From: Pseudomonadota bacterium
Lineage (GTDB): Bacteria > Pseudomonadota > Gammaproteobacteria > Steroidobacterales > Steroidobacteraceae
NCBI GenBank assembly: GCA_003242685.1
Contig: QGVD01000008.1
Coordinates: 1-64,000, forward strand
Reading direction: 5' to 3'
Length of the DNA stretch: 64,000 nt
Part shown: positions 33,686 to 41,390 of the stretch, piece by piece
Numbering within the stretch: the first letter of the stretch is position 1
How the letters are laid out: every line of letters starts with the position of its first letter
Translations under genes and position numbers: made by a program
The notes under the pieces: generated by a model
The model's input: the letters and a program-made list of their open reading frames with translations, nothing else
Database searches by the model: none
Told to the model about the DNA's origin: nothing

Positions 33686-35244
33686 CCCGGGAACCCGTGA
33701 CGACGCATCCGGCACCCGTGGAAGGCGCGGTGGCCGCACCCGCGACGATCGAGCTCGGGCTCATCTCGCACACGAACGTCGGCAAGACGACCTTGGCGCG
33801 CACACTGCTGCGCGAGGACATCGGCGAGGTGGGCGACCGCGCGCACGTCACCGAAGTCGCCGAGCGTCACCTGCTGATCGAGTCCCCGCACGGCGACCGC
33901 CTGATGCTGTGGGACACTCCGGGCTTCGGCGACAGCGCGCGGCTCCTCAAACGCCTGAAGCAGTCGGAGAATCCTCTCGGCTGGATTCTCACTCAGGTCT
34001 GGGACCGGTTTACGGACCGACCCTTCTGGTGCAGCCAGCAGGCGCTGCGCAATGCCCGCGAGGACAGCCACGTCATCCTGTACGTGGTGAACGCGGGGGA
34101 GGAACCGGCATCGGCCGCGTACGTGGAAGCGGAGATGCAGATCCTCGGCTGGATCGGAAAGCCCATCGTCCTGCTGCTCAACCAGCTCGGGCCGCCGCGC
34201 GACAGCGAGCGCGTGCAGGCCGACGTCGCTCAGTGGCGCGCGCATCTGGCGTCCTTCCCTCTCGTCCGTGCAGTCCTCCCGTTCGACGCGTTCGCGCGCT
34301 GCTGGGTGCAGGAGGGCGTGCTCCTCGCGCACGTCCAGCCGCTTCTTCCACCCGAGCTGCAGCCGGCGTATGCGCGGCTGCGCGAGGCGTGGCGCGTGCG
34401 GAATCTCGAAGTCTTCCAGCGCTCGATGGAGGCGCTTGCGCGCCAGCTCGCCGTCGTCGCGACGGACCGGGAGCTGCTGGCGCCGCGCGATCTGCGGGAA
34501 AAAGCGCGGGCCTGGCTCGCGTCGCTCCTTCCCGGCGGCAGGAGCGATGATGTCGAGCTCCAGCGGGCGCAGCGCTCACTCGCCTCCAGGCTCGATGCGC
34601 AGATACGCGCCGCGACCGAGGAGCTCGTCCGGCTGCACGGGCTCGTGGGTCGCGCGACGGAGGAGGTGCTGAGCGGAATGGGACGCGAGTTCGCCGTGCG
34701 TCGGCCCGCCGATGCGGACAAGGCGAGCGTCGTGGGCGGCGTGCTGTCCGGTGCGCTAGGGGGGCTCGCCGCCGACCTCGCGGCAGGGGGCCTCACTTTC
34801 GGTGCCGGGGCACTGCTCGGCGGCGTTCTCGGCGCATTCGGTGCGCGGGGACTCGCACAGGCCTACAACCTGGCTCGCGGCGCCGAACAGGGCAGCGTGC
34901 GCTGGTCGGCCGAGTTCCTCAACGCGCGCTTCGCCGCCGCGCTGGTGCGTTATCTCGCCGTGGCGCATTTCGGCCGCGGCCGGGGAGAGTTCGTCGCTGG
35001 GGCCGCGCCGCGGCACTGGGAAGAGAAGATCGCGGCGGCGACTTCGCGGAGGCGTGACGCGCTCGAGGACGTCTGGGCGGAGGCGAGCGAAGGCGCGTCC
35101 GCGGAGCACGTGGCCGAGCGGCTCGCGCCGCTCATCGCATCGGCCGCGAGGGAGGTGCTGATCGAGCTCTACCCGGAATCGGCGGACGTGTTCGCGCCGC
35201 TTCCGGCCGCGCACTCGCGCGACGGAAGTCAGCCCGGAGCCTGA
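33682..35244 (+). CDS. DUF3482 family GTPase (Era/HSR1-like)
   Basis: A 520-residue protein with an N-terminal GTPase domain: G1 HTNVGKTT (30-37), G3 DTPGFGD (78-84), and a G4 position occupied by LLNQLG instead of NKxD, so base recognition is altered. The C-terminal half has a Gly/Ala-rich membrane-inserting stretch (about 360-405, LSGALGGLAADLAAGG) flanked by helices, suggesting a dynamin- or YfjP-like membrane-associated GTPase. It is co-translated with the DUF2868 membrane protein, its probable partner. Biological role unknown. Confidence 0.9.
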   Translation: MTREPVTTHPAPVEGAVAAPATIELGLISHTNVGKTTLARTLLREDIGEVGDRAHVTEVAERHLLIESPHGDRLMLWDTPGFGDSARLLKRLKQSENPLGWILTQVWDRFTDRPFWCSQQALRNAREDSHVILYVVNAGEEPASAAYVEAEMQILGWIGKPIVLLLNQLGPPRDSERVQADVAQWRAHLASFPLVRAVLPFDAFARCWVQEGVLLAHVQPLLPPELQPAYARLREAWRVRNLEVFQRSMEALARQLAVVATDRELLAPRDLREKARAWLASLLPGGRSDDVELQRAQRSLASRLDAQIRAATEELVRLHGLVGRATEEVLSGMGREFAVRRPADADKASVVGGVLSGALGGLAADLAAGGLTFGAGALLGGVLGAFGARGLAQAYNLARGAEQGSVRWSAEFLNARFAAALVRYLAVAHFGRGRGEFVAGAAPRHWEEKIAAATSRRRDALEDVWAEASEGASAEHVAERLAPLIASAAREVLIELYPESADVFAPLPAAHSRDGSQPGA

Positions 35245-35453
35245 TGCGCGTCGAGCCTGCGGCTGCGATCGGTGCGGGTCGCCGGTGAGGATGCGGACGA
35301 CGCCCGCCGCGCGCGACGCTGCTGGACGAGATGGATGACGGCCCACGCCAGAGCCATGCCGAACAGCATGGACGCGAGGGCGAGATCTCCGTCGTCGGGC
35401 CGCACGGTCCCGAGATCGTTCACCAGAGAGTAGATGAGAGCCGAGAGTTTCAT
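35229..35453 (-). CDS. small one-helix membrane protein (copy A)
   Basis: A 74-residue candidate gene: short polar N-terminus, one membrane helix (about 26-43, LASMLFGMALAWAVIHL), then a QQRRARR stop-transfer and a disordered tail. I do not recognise a family. It resembles the next gene (35518) in length, helix position and the W-I-x-x-L-x-QRR pattern, which supports both being real. It overlaps the DUF3482 gene end by 16 bases on the opposite strand. Ribosome site is weak (GAAG). Confidence 0.5.
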   Translation of the reverse strand: MKLSALIYSLVNDLGTVRPDDGDLALASMLFGMALAWAVIHLVQQRRARRASSASSPATRTDRSRRLDAHQAPG

Positions 35454-35517
35454 CTTCGACGAAGCGTATCGCTCGAGAGCTTCCTGCGGCGCGCCGGCCG
35501 CTGCCGGAAGCCCCGTC

Positions 35518-35712
35518 TCAGTCGCGCCGTGTGCGGCGTACCACTTCCTGCTCCTGCTTCCTCAGGCGTCTCTGGCGCAGTGAGCCGGTGATCATCCAGC
35601 CGACCAGCGTGCCGAGCAGGAGACCGGGAACGGAAGGATCGAAGCCGTGTGCCGTGAGAGCACGCAGGAGACCGGGCAGCGCCTCGACGAGCGCGTGGAT
35701 CGTCATGTCCAT
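35518..35712 (-). CDS. small one-helix membrane protein (copy B)
   Basis: A 64-residue candidate: amphipathic start, one helix (about 29-46, LLLGTLVGWMITGSL), then RQRRLRKQEQE and an Arg-rich tail. No known family is recognised. Similarity to the 35229 gene suggests a duplicated pair of membrane-anchored small proteins. Start could be ATG 35712 or the ATG two codons later; neither has a strong ribosome site. Confidence 0.5.
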   Translation of the reverse strand: MDMTIHALVEALPGLLRALTAHGFDPSVPGLLLGTLVGWMITGSLRQRRLRKQEQEVVRRTRRD

Positions 35713-35876
35713 TGATCAGACCCCCGAAAGTGGCGTGCGACGCTCCGTGAAGATAGCAGCAGTCGCGCGCGGCGGGGGAGTCTCCCGATGGCGACTGCCG
35801 CACACTTTTTCCCTTTTCCTGCCGGCGCGCGTAAGGCTCCGCGCCGCGCCGACCTCGGACGCGAGCGTTGCCGCGG

Positions 35877-36326
35877 CTACTTGAGCGAGACGACGAGCTT
35901 CGCGGAGTGGCTGCGCCAGTTGATCGGGATGACGAACGAGCGCGCGCCCGGCGCGAGCGGAATCTCGCTCTTCTCGCCCGAGACGACGCTCGGCACGGAG
36001 ATGATGAACTCGCTGCCGAAGTCGCGTCGCGCATTGCCCGAGATCGTGTTCGCCACCTCGCCCACGAGGTCGCGCATGTTCTCGTGGCTGAAGTCGCTCT
36101 CCTGCATCTTCATCAGCAGCACGGTGAGCATCGCGCGCGGCGCCGTGAAGTACACGATGCCCTCGCGCTTCCCGGTGATGGTGATGATGCCGGTGTAGTC
36201 GTGCACCGCCGGCGTGCCGTCCGTCACCAGGTACGGCGAGCCGACCGTCGCGGGCTGCTGAGCCGCGACCTCGAAGTAGTTCGTCGTCCCCTCGACGAAA
36301 GTCTTGAGCTCGTGTTCCTGCAGCAT
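35877..36326 (-). CDS. CheX-like phosphatase
   Basis: A 149-residue protein of the CheX/CheC phosphatase family, which dephosphorylates CheY. Visible family features are GIITITGKREGIVYFTAPRAML and the active-site region MRDLVGEVANTISGNAR, which holds the Glu and Asn (ExxN) that position water. ATG 36326 lies one base after the cheY stop, so CheY is the expected substrate. It is last in a four-gene minus-strand operon. Confidence 0.92.
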   Translation of the reverse strand: MLQEHELKTFVEGTTNYFEVAAQQPATVGSPYLVTDGTPAVHDYTGIITITGKREGIVYFTAPRAMLTVLLMKMQESDFSHENMRDLVGEVANTISGNARRDFGSEFIISVPSVVSGEKSEIPLAPGARSFVIPINWRSHSAKLVVSLK

Positions 36327-36327
36327 C

Positions 36328-36738
36328 CTAGAGTCCCCGGATGAGCTCGGCGATCGCCTCGTTGAGCTGGCGATCCGTGAATGGCTTGTGCAGAAAACCG
36401 TTCGCGCCCTTCTCCATCGCATCCACCGCCGTCGCCTTGTCGGCAAGCGCCGAAATGACGAGGATGCGCACCTCGGGCTTGAGCTCGACCAGGCGCTGGA
36501 TGCACTCGATGCCGTCCATGTGCGGCATCGTGATGTCCATGGTCACGAGGTCGGGGTCGGTCTTCTTGAACAGCTCCAGCGCCTCCAGTCCGTTCGAGGC
36601 CGAGCCGACCACTTCCAGCTCGTCGAACTGCTGCGACCGCTCGATACGGCGGCGCATGATGTTCGAGTCGTCGACGATGAGCAGCTTGAAGGATCGCTTC
36701 GTCCCCGCGGCCGACGCAGTGCCGTTCGCTGTAGTCAT
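36328..36738 (-). CDS. CheY-like single-domain response regulator
   Basis: A 136-residue receiver with a 15-residue disordered lead. Acidic pair Asp23-Asp24, phospho-acceptor Asp68 in LVTMDITMP, Thr/Ser switch in VISALAD and Lys118 in FLHKPF are all present, so it should be active. No output domain. It sits between the CheA-like kinase and the CheX gene, and the three form a minimal kinase-messenger-phosphatase cycle. Its target may be a motor, or the pseudo-receiver TonB protein encoded first in the operon (inference). Confidence 0.95.
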   Translation of the reverse strand: MTTANGTASAAGTKRSFKLLIVDDSNIMRRRIERSQQFDELEVVGSASNGLEALELFKKTDPDLVTMDITMPHMDGIECIQRLVELKPEVRILVISALADKATAVDAMEKGANGFLHKPFTDRQLNEAIAELIRGL

Positions 36739-36762
36739 CCGCTCCTTCCTCCAGTCCCGATA

Positions 36763-38871
36763 TCAGGCGACGGCGGTGCTTGCATGCTCCTCCGTCGCCG
36801 GCAACGCGATCTTGAAGCGCGTGTAGCGCCCCGGCTGGGTGCTCACGCCGATCCTGCCGCCCAGCGCGTAGATGCTGCGCGCGACGACGTCCATCCCGAC
36901 GCCCCGGCCCGCGTCCATCGAGACGTCGTCCTTCGTCGAGAAGCCCGGACGGAAGATGAGCGCCATCGCTGCGCGCGTGTCCATTTCGGCGGCCTCGTCC
37001 GACGTGATCAGCCCACGGCGCACGGCGGCCGCCTTGAGCTGCTCGGGCGAGAGGCCGACGCCGTCGTCCTCGAACACGAGCTCGTAGCCGTCCGACACGC
37101 GCCGGAAGTCGACGCGGACGTTGCCGATGTCGTCCTTCGCGCTCGCGCGCCGCACCTCCGCGGGCTCGATGCCGTGGACGGCCGCGTTGCGCAGCATCTG
37201 GATGAGCACGTCCTTGATCGTCGCGCGGTAGGCGGCCGGCATCTCGGACAGCCCGTTGATCGCGAGCTTGAAGCGCTTGTGGTGCTCGGCGGCAAGACGG
37301 TCCGCGAGCGAGTGCAGCGTGCGCGAGATCTCCTCGTTCGGATCGACGCCGCCGCCCTGCGAGGCTCCGCGGGCGGGCAGCGCGCTCTCGCGCAGCGTCG
37401 CGAGCCGCGTGCCGAGCTCGCGCACCGTCTTGATGTGCGCCATGAGCTCGTCGAGCTTGAGCACGAGCGGCAGGAAGTCGTTGCCGGAGAGCTCGGCGCG
37501 CTTCTTGAGCTCGCTCACCGCGTCTTCGAGCGCGTGCACGCGCGTCGCGATGCTCATGAGGTTGAGCGCCGACGCCTCGCCCTTGATCGAGTGCAGCTCG
37601 CGGAACAGGCCGTCGAGCTTCTTGCGGAACTCGGCGTCCGTGCGCGCCGGCTCCTTGAGAATCGCGTTGATGAGCTGCAGGCCCGCCTCCGTCGCGTCGA
37701 GGAACGTGGAGAGCTGAACGGGATCGACGTGCAGCACGCCGAGGACCATGTCGAGCTGGTTGCTGGCGTTCTCCTGCGATTCCTGCAGCTCGCGTGCGAG
37801 CAGCACGTTCGACGTGATGTCGGAGACGCTGACCAGCACGTGCTTGACACCCTTCGGGCCCATGACGCGGTGGAAGTCGAACTGCAGATACCGCGTCTCG
37901 CGCCCGCCGCGGCCGTTGTCGACCTGCACCTCGAGCTGGCCGAGCGGGTTGATGCTCTTCATCAGGTTCTCGTGTGCGCGGTCGCCCCACAGCAGCTTGA
38001 TGTACTTCATCGCCGTGGCGAGCGTGGAGGCGGGCACGAGATCCTTCAGCAGCTCCTCGAACGGCAGACCCGCGAAGTTCTGCCGGCCGAAGAGGCGTGT
38101 GAGCGCGTCGGACCACACCGAGCCGATCCTGTACTGCGCGTCGAGCAGGAAGAAGCCTTCCTTCACCGTGCGCAGGATGTCGCGGGTCTGCTCCTGGGCC
38201 TCGCGGGCCGCGCGCTCGTGGCTCGCGCGGGTGATCTGGAAGTACGCGGCCGCGACGGCGAGCACCAGCGCGGCGATCACACCGGCCGACAGCAGGAGCC
38301 GCAGGCGGTTCGCCTGTGCGGAGGCCTGCTGCTGCAGTCCCGTGGCGACGGCGGCGAGCATGCCCTGCAGACGGTCCGCGTTCTCGCGCGCGAAGAGGTG
38401 CGCGCGCTTGACGTCCGCGTAATGCTCGAGACCCTCCTTCGAGAGCACGCTGCCCGCTTCGTCGGTATCGATGTAGGGCTGACCGTTGAACGCGAGGACG
38501 GGCTCGAGCACCGGCGCGTACTGCCGCCACAGCATCATCGCCTGGTCGATCTGCATCGGGCCCTCGGCCGGGCCCGACGCGAGCCGCTTGAGGTCGCGAT
38601 CGAAGCTCTCGACGGTCGTGCGCAGGTCGGCGAGGGCCTGCCCGGCGTAGGCGCGCGCCTCGAGGCGGTCGCGCAGCGAAGTGAGGTGCTGTGCCAGCGC
38701 CGCAGGGTACGTCTGCAGCATGCTCGCGGTCTGCAGCGCCGCGACGTTCGCGTTCATCTGCGTCGCGAGGCGGAAACCGGCGATCAGCACGGCACCCATC
38801 ACGACGATGAGTACCGTGCCGACACCGACGGTGAGGAGCTTGCGAGTGCGGTCGGCGCCCGAAACGCTCAT
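36763..38871 (-). CDS. membrane-bound CheA-like hybrid kinase (PAS-Hpt-HATPase) without CheW domain
   Basis: A 702-residue sensor kinase with an uncommon layout. Helices at about 12-34 and 213-234 flank a helical periplasmic domain of some 180 residues. A PAS domain follows (about 250-375), then an Hpt/P1 domain with FRELHSIKGEASALNL (phospho-His in LHSIKG), then a CheA-type HATPase with LRNAAVHGIE, DDGVGLS and GRGVGMDVV. The chain ends right after the ATPase: the CheW-binding P5 regulatory domain and the P2 domain of CheA are absent. It therefore should signal directly without a chemoreceptor. ATG 38871 was chosen; the upstream gene stops 26 bases earlier. Confidence 0.9.
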   Translation of the reverse strand: MSVSGADRTRKLLTVGVGTVLIVVMGAVLIAGFRLATQMNANVAALQTASMLQTYPAALAQHLTSLRDRLEARAYAGQALADLRTTVESFDRDLKRLASGPAEGPMQIDQAMMLWRQYAPVLEPVLAFNGQPYIDTDEAGSVLSKEGLEHYADVKRAHLFARENADRLQGMLAAVATGLQQQASAQANRLRLLLSAGVIAALVLAVAAAYFQITRASHERAAREAQEQTRDILRTVKEGFFLLDAQYRIGSVWSDALTRLFGRQNFAGLPFEELLKDLVPASTLATAMKYIKLLWGDRAHENLMKSINPLGQLEVQVDNGRGGRETRYLQFDFHRVMGPKGVKHVLVSVSDITSNVLLARELQESQENASNQLDMVLGVLHVDPVQLSTFLDATEAGLQLINAILKEPARTDAEFRKKLDGLFRELHSIKGEASALNLMSIATRVHALEDAVSELKKRAELSGNDFLPLVLKLDELMAHIKTVRELGTRLATLRESALPARGASQGGGVDPNEEISRTLHSLADRLAAEHHKRFKLAINGLSEMPAAYRATIKDVLIQMLRNAAVHGIEPAEVRRASAKDDIGNVRVDFRRVSDGYELVFEDDGVGLSPEQLKAAAVRRGLITSDEAAEMDTRAAMALIFRPGFSTKDDVSMDAGRGVGMDVVARSIYALGGRIGVSTQPGRYTRFKIALPATEEHASTAVA

Positions 38872-38897
38872 GCAGCGCTCTCCCTGAAGTGGCCGGA

Positions 38898-41081
38898 TCA
38901 ATCCGGCACCTTGAAGTTGATGACCATGCGGGCGGGGACCTCGATCGGCACGCCGTTCTCGATCACCGGCTCGTATCGCCACCGGCGCACGGCGTTGACG
39001 GCGGCGCGGTCGAAAACTTCCGGCGGATCCGACGACACGACACGTACGTCGCGCGTCTGACCGTTGACGTCGACGATGAACTCGACGACCACCGAGCCCT
39101 CCTGCCCCCGCGCGAGCGCGCGCTCGGGGTACTCCGGCGCGACGTAACGCGTCCGCTTCAGGCGGTTCTGGAGCAACGTCTGCCGCCGACCGCCGGTGCT
39201 CGACGCGGAGCTGCTCGCGGGAGCGCGCGCGGCCGCGAGCTGCTGCCGAACGTTCTGGACCGCGCGGGCGTCGGCGCCCCAGCGCTGCGCGAGCTCGAGG
39301 TCGGCTTCCGCCTGGGCACTGCGGCCCTCGCGCGCCGCGCTCGCGGCGCGAGCGACGAGCCGCTCCGCGAGCTCGCGCGAAAGAGGCTGAATGGCCGCAT
39401 GGTCGGCGTCGGTGGCCCGCAGCTGCGTGAGGTAGTGCACGGCGCTGTCCTGCGCGGGCTCGCTGAGCATGCCGGCCTGCAGGCGCTCGCGCACGAGCTG
39501 CGCGATGCGGTCGCTCTCCGCGCTCGCCGCGCGTGCGCGCGCGTTCGCGATGTCGCGCTGGAGCGCGCTCAGATCGGCGGCGCTCGCACCGGCCGCGCGG
39601 GCCTCCGCGGCCCAGCGCTCCGCTTCGGCGTTACGGCCCGCGATGCCGGCTTCGCGCGCCCTGCGCAGATAGGCGGCCGTGAGATCGCGCGATATGCGCT
39701 GCACGGCGCTGTTCGTGCCCGCGATCTCGCGGAGCTGCTGCACGTAGTACTTGGCGCTGTCATCGGACGGCTCGGTGAGGCGTCCGTCGCGGATGCGATC
39801 GGCGGCGAGATCGAGCAGGCGCTTCACGCGCGCCTCGTCCTGACGGCGGACGATCTCGGCACGCCACTTCGCGATCTGATCGGCCTGAACCGATCCCGAC
39901 TGCTGCGCGACGCGGACGAGCGCGGCGGCGCGCTCGATGTTGCCGTCGGCGAGCGCCCTGGTGACCTGCGCCTGAACGAGCCGCGACTCGAACGTCGGGA
40001 TCCGCGCATCGTCCGGCTGCGCCAGCTTCAACTGAGCGAGCGCGAGCGACGCCTGCTCGAGCTGACCGGCGCCGAGCGTCTCTTCGAATCGCGTGACGAG
40101 CAGCGCACCGATGCGCGCGAGTCCGTCGGCGGCTTCACCGTTCTGCGGGTCCGCCGCGGCCGCAGAGCGGTAGTAGAGCAGCGCGTTGTCGCCCGCCGGC
40201 TCCGTGTAGCGCCGCTCGCGCATGGCGAGACGCGCCTTCTCGAGCAGCTCGTCCACGGTGCCCTGGGCGACGGTGTCTTCCGCCACCGGTGTGGGCTCGA
40301 GATCGACCGCCGCGCCGAGCGCCTCGAGCGTCGCGTCCTCGTCGGACTGCGGGGCGCTCGCAGCAGTCGTGCCCGCCCGCTGCTCTGCACCTGGAGCCGC
40401 GTCGCGGGCGAAGAACCAGTAGCCCGCTCCCGCGAGGAGCGCGAGGACGGCGAGACCTGCGGCCGCGAGAACCATCGTGCCGGGTCCGCGCCGCTCGGGC
40501 GCACCGGCGTCCGCTGCGGGAATGTCGTGAACGTGTGCCGCGGCGGGTGCGGCCGCGAACGAAGTCTGCCGCTCGCTCCTGCCGCGCGACTTCGCCTCCG
40601 GATCGGCGTGCGCCGCTTCGTGGCGGGAAACCGCATGAGCGATCGCGCCTTCGAGAACCGCGGACGTCTTGCGCAGATCGACCGGAATGGGCAGCAGCGC
40701 GAAGACGTTGGTGCCCTTCACGGCCGATGCGATCTTCTGCTCGGCCCCCTGCGGCGCGAATACCAGCATCGTCGTGTCGGGCGACCGCGCCTGCACGGCG
40801 TCGACTGCCGCGCGCACGTCCGGTGTCGATCGCGCATCGATGACGAGAAGCTGCACCCGCCGCGCGTCGGAGAGCTGTTCGAGCGCCGCGTCGAGCGTGT
40901 CGACGGGATGCACGGCGACCTGGCCGCCCAGCGCCTCGCCGAACTCGAGCAGGAAATCGTCCCGGCCGGTGAGCGCGATCACCTCGGCCACGGGTCGCGC
41001 CGAAGTCGCGGGGGCGGCCGTGCGGGGCGCGTTGCCGGATTCCGGCGGCTGAGAGACCGAAACTGATGCTGGATTGGCCAC
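38898..41081 (-). CDS. pseudo-receiver-TM-repeat-TonB fusion protein
   Basis: A 727-residue protein. Residues 32-150 resemble a response-regulator receiver (VQLLVIDARST gives candidate Asp82; Asp41-Asp42 near strand 1), but the conserved Lys is replaced (LLPIPVD), so it is probably a degenerate receiver. A disordered linker leads to one helix (203-223), which lacks the His of TonB anchors. The outside part has three helical repeats each containing an EP-(A/S)-x-D-(N/S)-A motif (294-300, 437-443, 541-547), and ends in a TonB C-terminal domain (about 645-727) with RYVAPEYPERAL and WRYEPV. GTG 41081 follows GGGAGAAG. First gene of the kinase operon. Confidence 0.85.
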   Translation of the reverse strand: MANPASVSVSQPPESGNAPRTAAPATSARPVAEVIALTGRDDFLLEFGEALGGQVAVHPVDTLDAALEQLSDARRVQLLVIDARSTPDVRAAVDAVQARSPDTTMLVFAPQGAEQKIASAVKGTNVFALLPIPVDLRKTSAVLEGAIAHAVSRHEAAHADPEAKSRGRSERQTSFAAAPAAAHVHDIPAADAGAPERRGPGTMVLAAAGLAVLALLAGAGYWFFARDAAPGAEQRAGTTAASAPQSDEDATLEALGAAVDLEPTPVAEDTVAQGTVDELLEKARLAMRERRYTEPAGDNALLYYRSAAAADPQNGEAADGLARIGALLVTRFEETLGAGQLEQASLALAQLKLAQPDDARIPTFESRLVQAQVTRALADGNIERAAALVRVAQQSGSVQADQIAKWRAEIVRRQDEARVKRLLDLAADRIRDGRLTEPSDDSAKYYVQQLREIAGTNSAVQRISRDLTAAYLRRAREAGIAGRNAEAERWAAEARAAGASAADLSALQRDIANARARAASAESDRIAQLVRERLQAGMLSEPAQDSAVHYLTQLRATDADHAAIQPLSRELAERLVARAASAAREGRSAQAEADLELAQRWGADARAVQNVRQQLAAARAPASSSASSTGGRRQTLLQNRLKRTRYVAPEYPERALARGQEGSVVVEFIVDVNGQTRDVRVVSSDPPEVFDRAAVNAVRRWRYEPVIENGVPIEVPARMVINFKVPD

Positions 41082-41390
41082 AGCGCTTCTCCCTGTCCGG
41101 ATGACGGTCCGGACACGATCCACCGCTGCGGAAAGGACTCGGACCGCCTGCACGAAAACGGAGCCCGCGTTGCGCGGACGCCTTCGCCCTCCTGCAGGAT
41201 AGTGACCGGGCCGACCCCCGCCTTGCGGCAGTTCACAATAACGAGACGCACGTGTCGGCCACCCGCGACGACATTTCGTGAAACCGGAACGGGCGCGCGT
41301 TTCGCGTCGACTTATGGTGAGTTGGCCGCGGTAGTAAGCTGTAGACCCGGCACACCGGAGTGCCGCAGCGAGGAGCCTTCGGCAGCGGCT
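41082..41390. promoter_or_regulatory. divergent regulatory region with 8-bp inverted repeat
   Basis: These 309 bases separate the pseudo-receiver TonB gene (minus) and the AsmA gene (plus), so both promoters lie here. A perfect inverted repeat, TGTCCGGA at 41094-41101 and TCCGGACA at 41108-41115 with six bases between, sits 13 bases before the GTG start. It could be an operator or, in RNA, a hairpin controlling translation of the first gene. Confidence 0.5.

Noticed and set aside
36304..39060. A 918-codon plus-strand frame over the cheY-kinase region
   Set aside because: The minus strand shows complete CheY and CheA-type motifs; the plus frame is low-complexity Arg/Leu/His.
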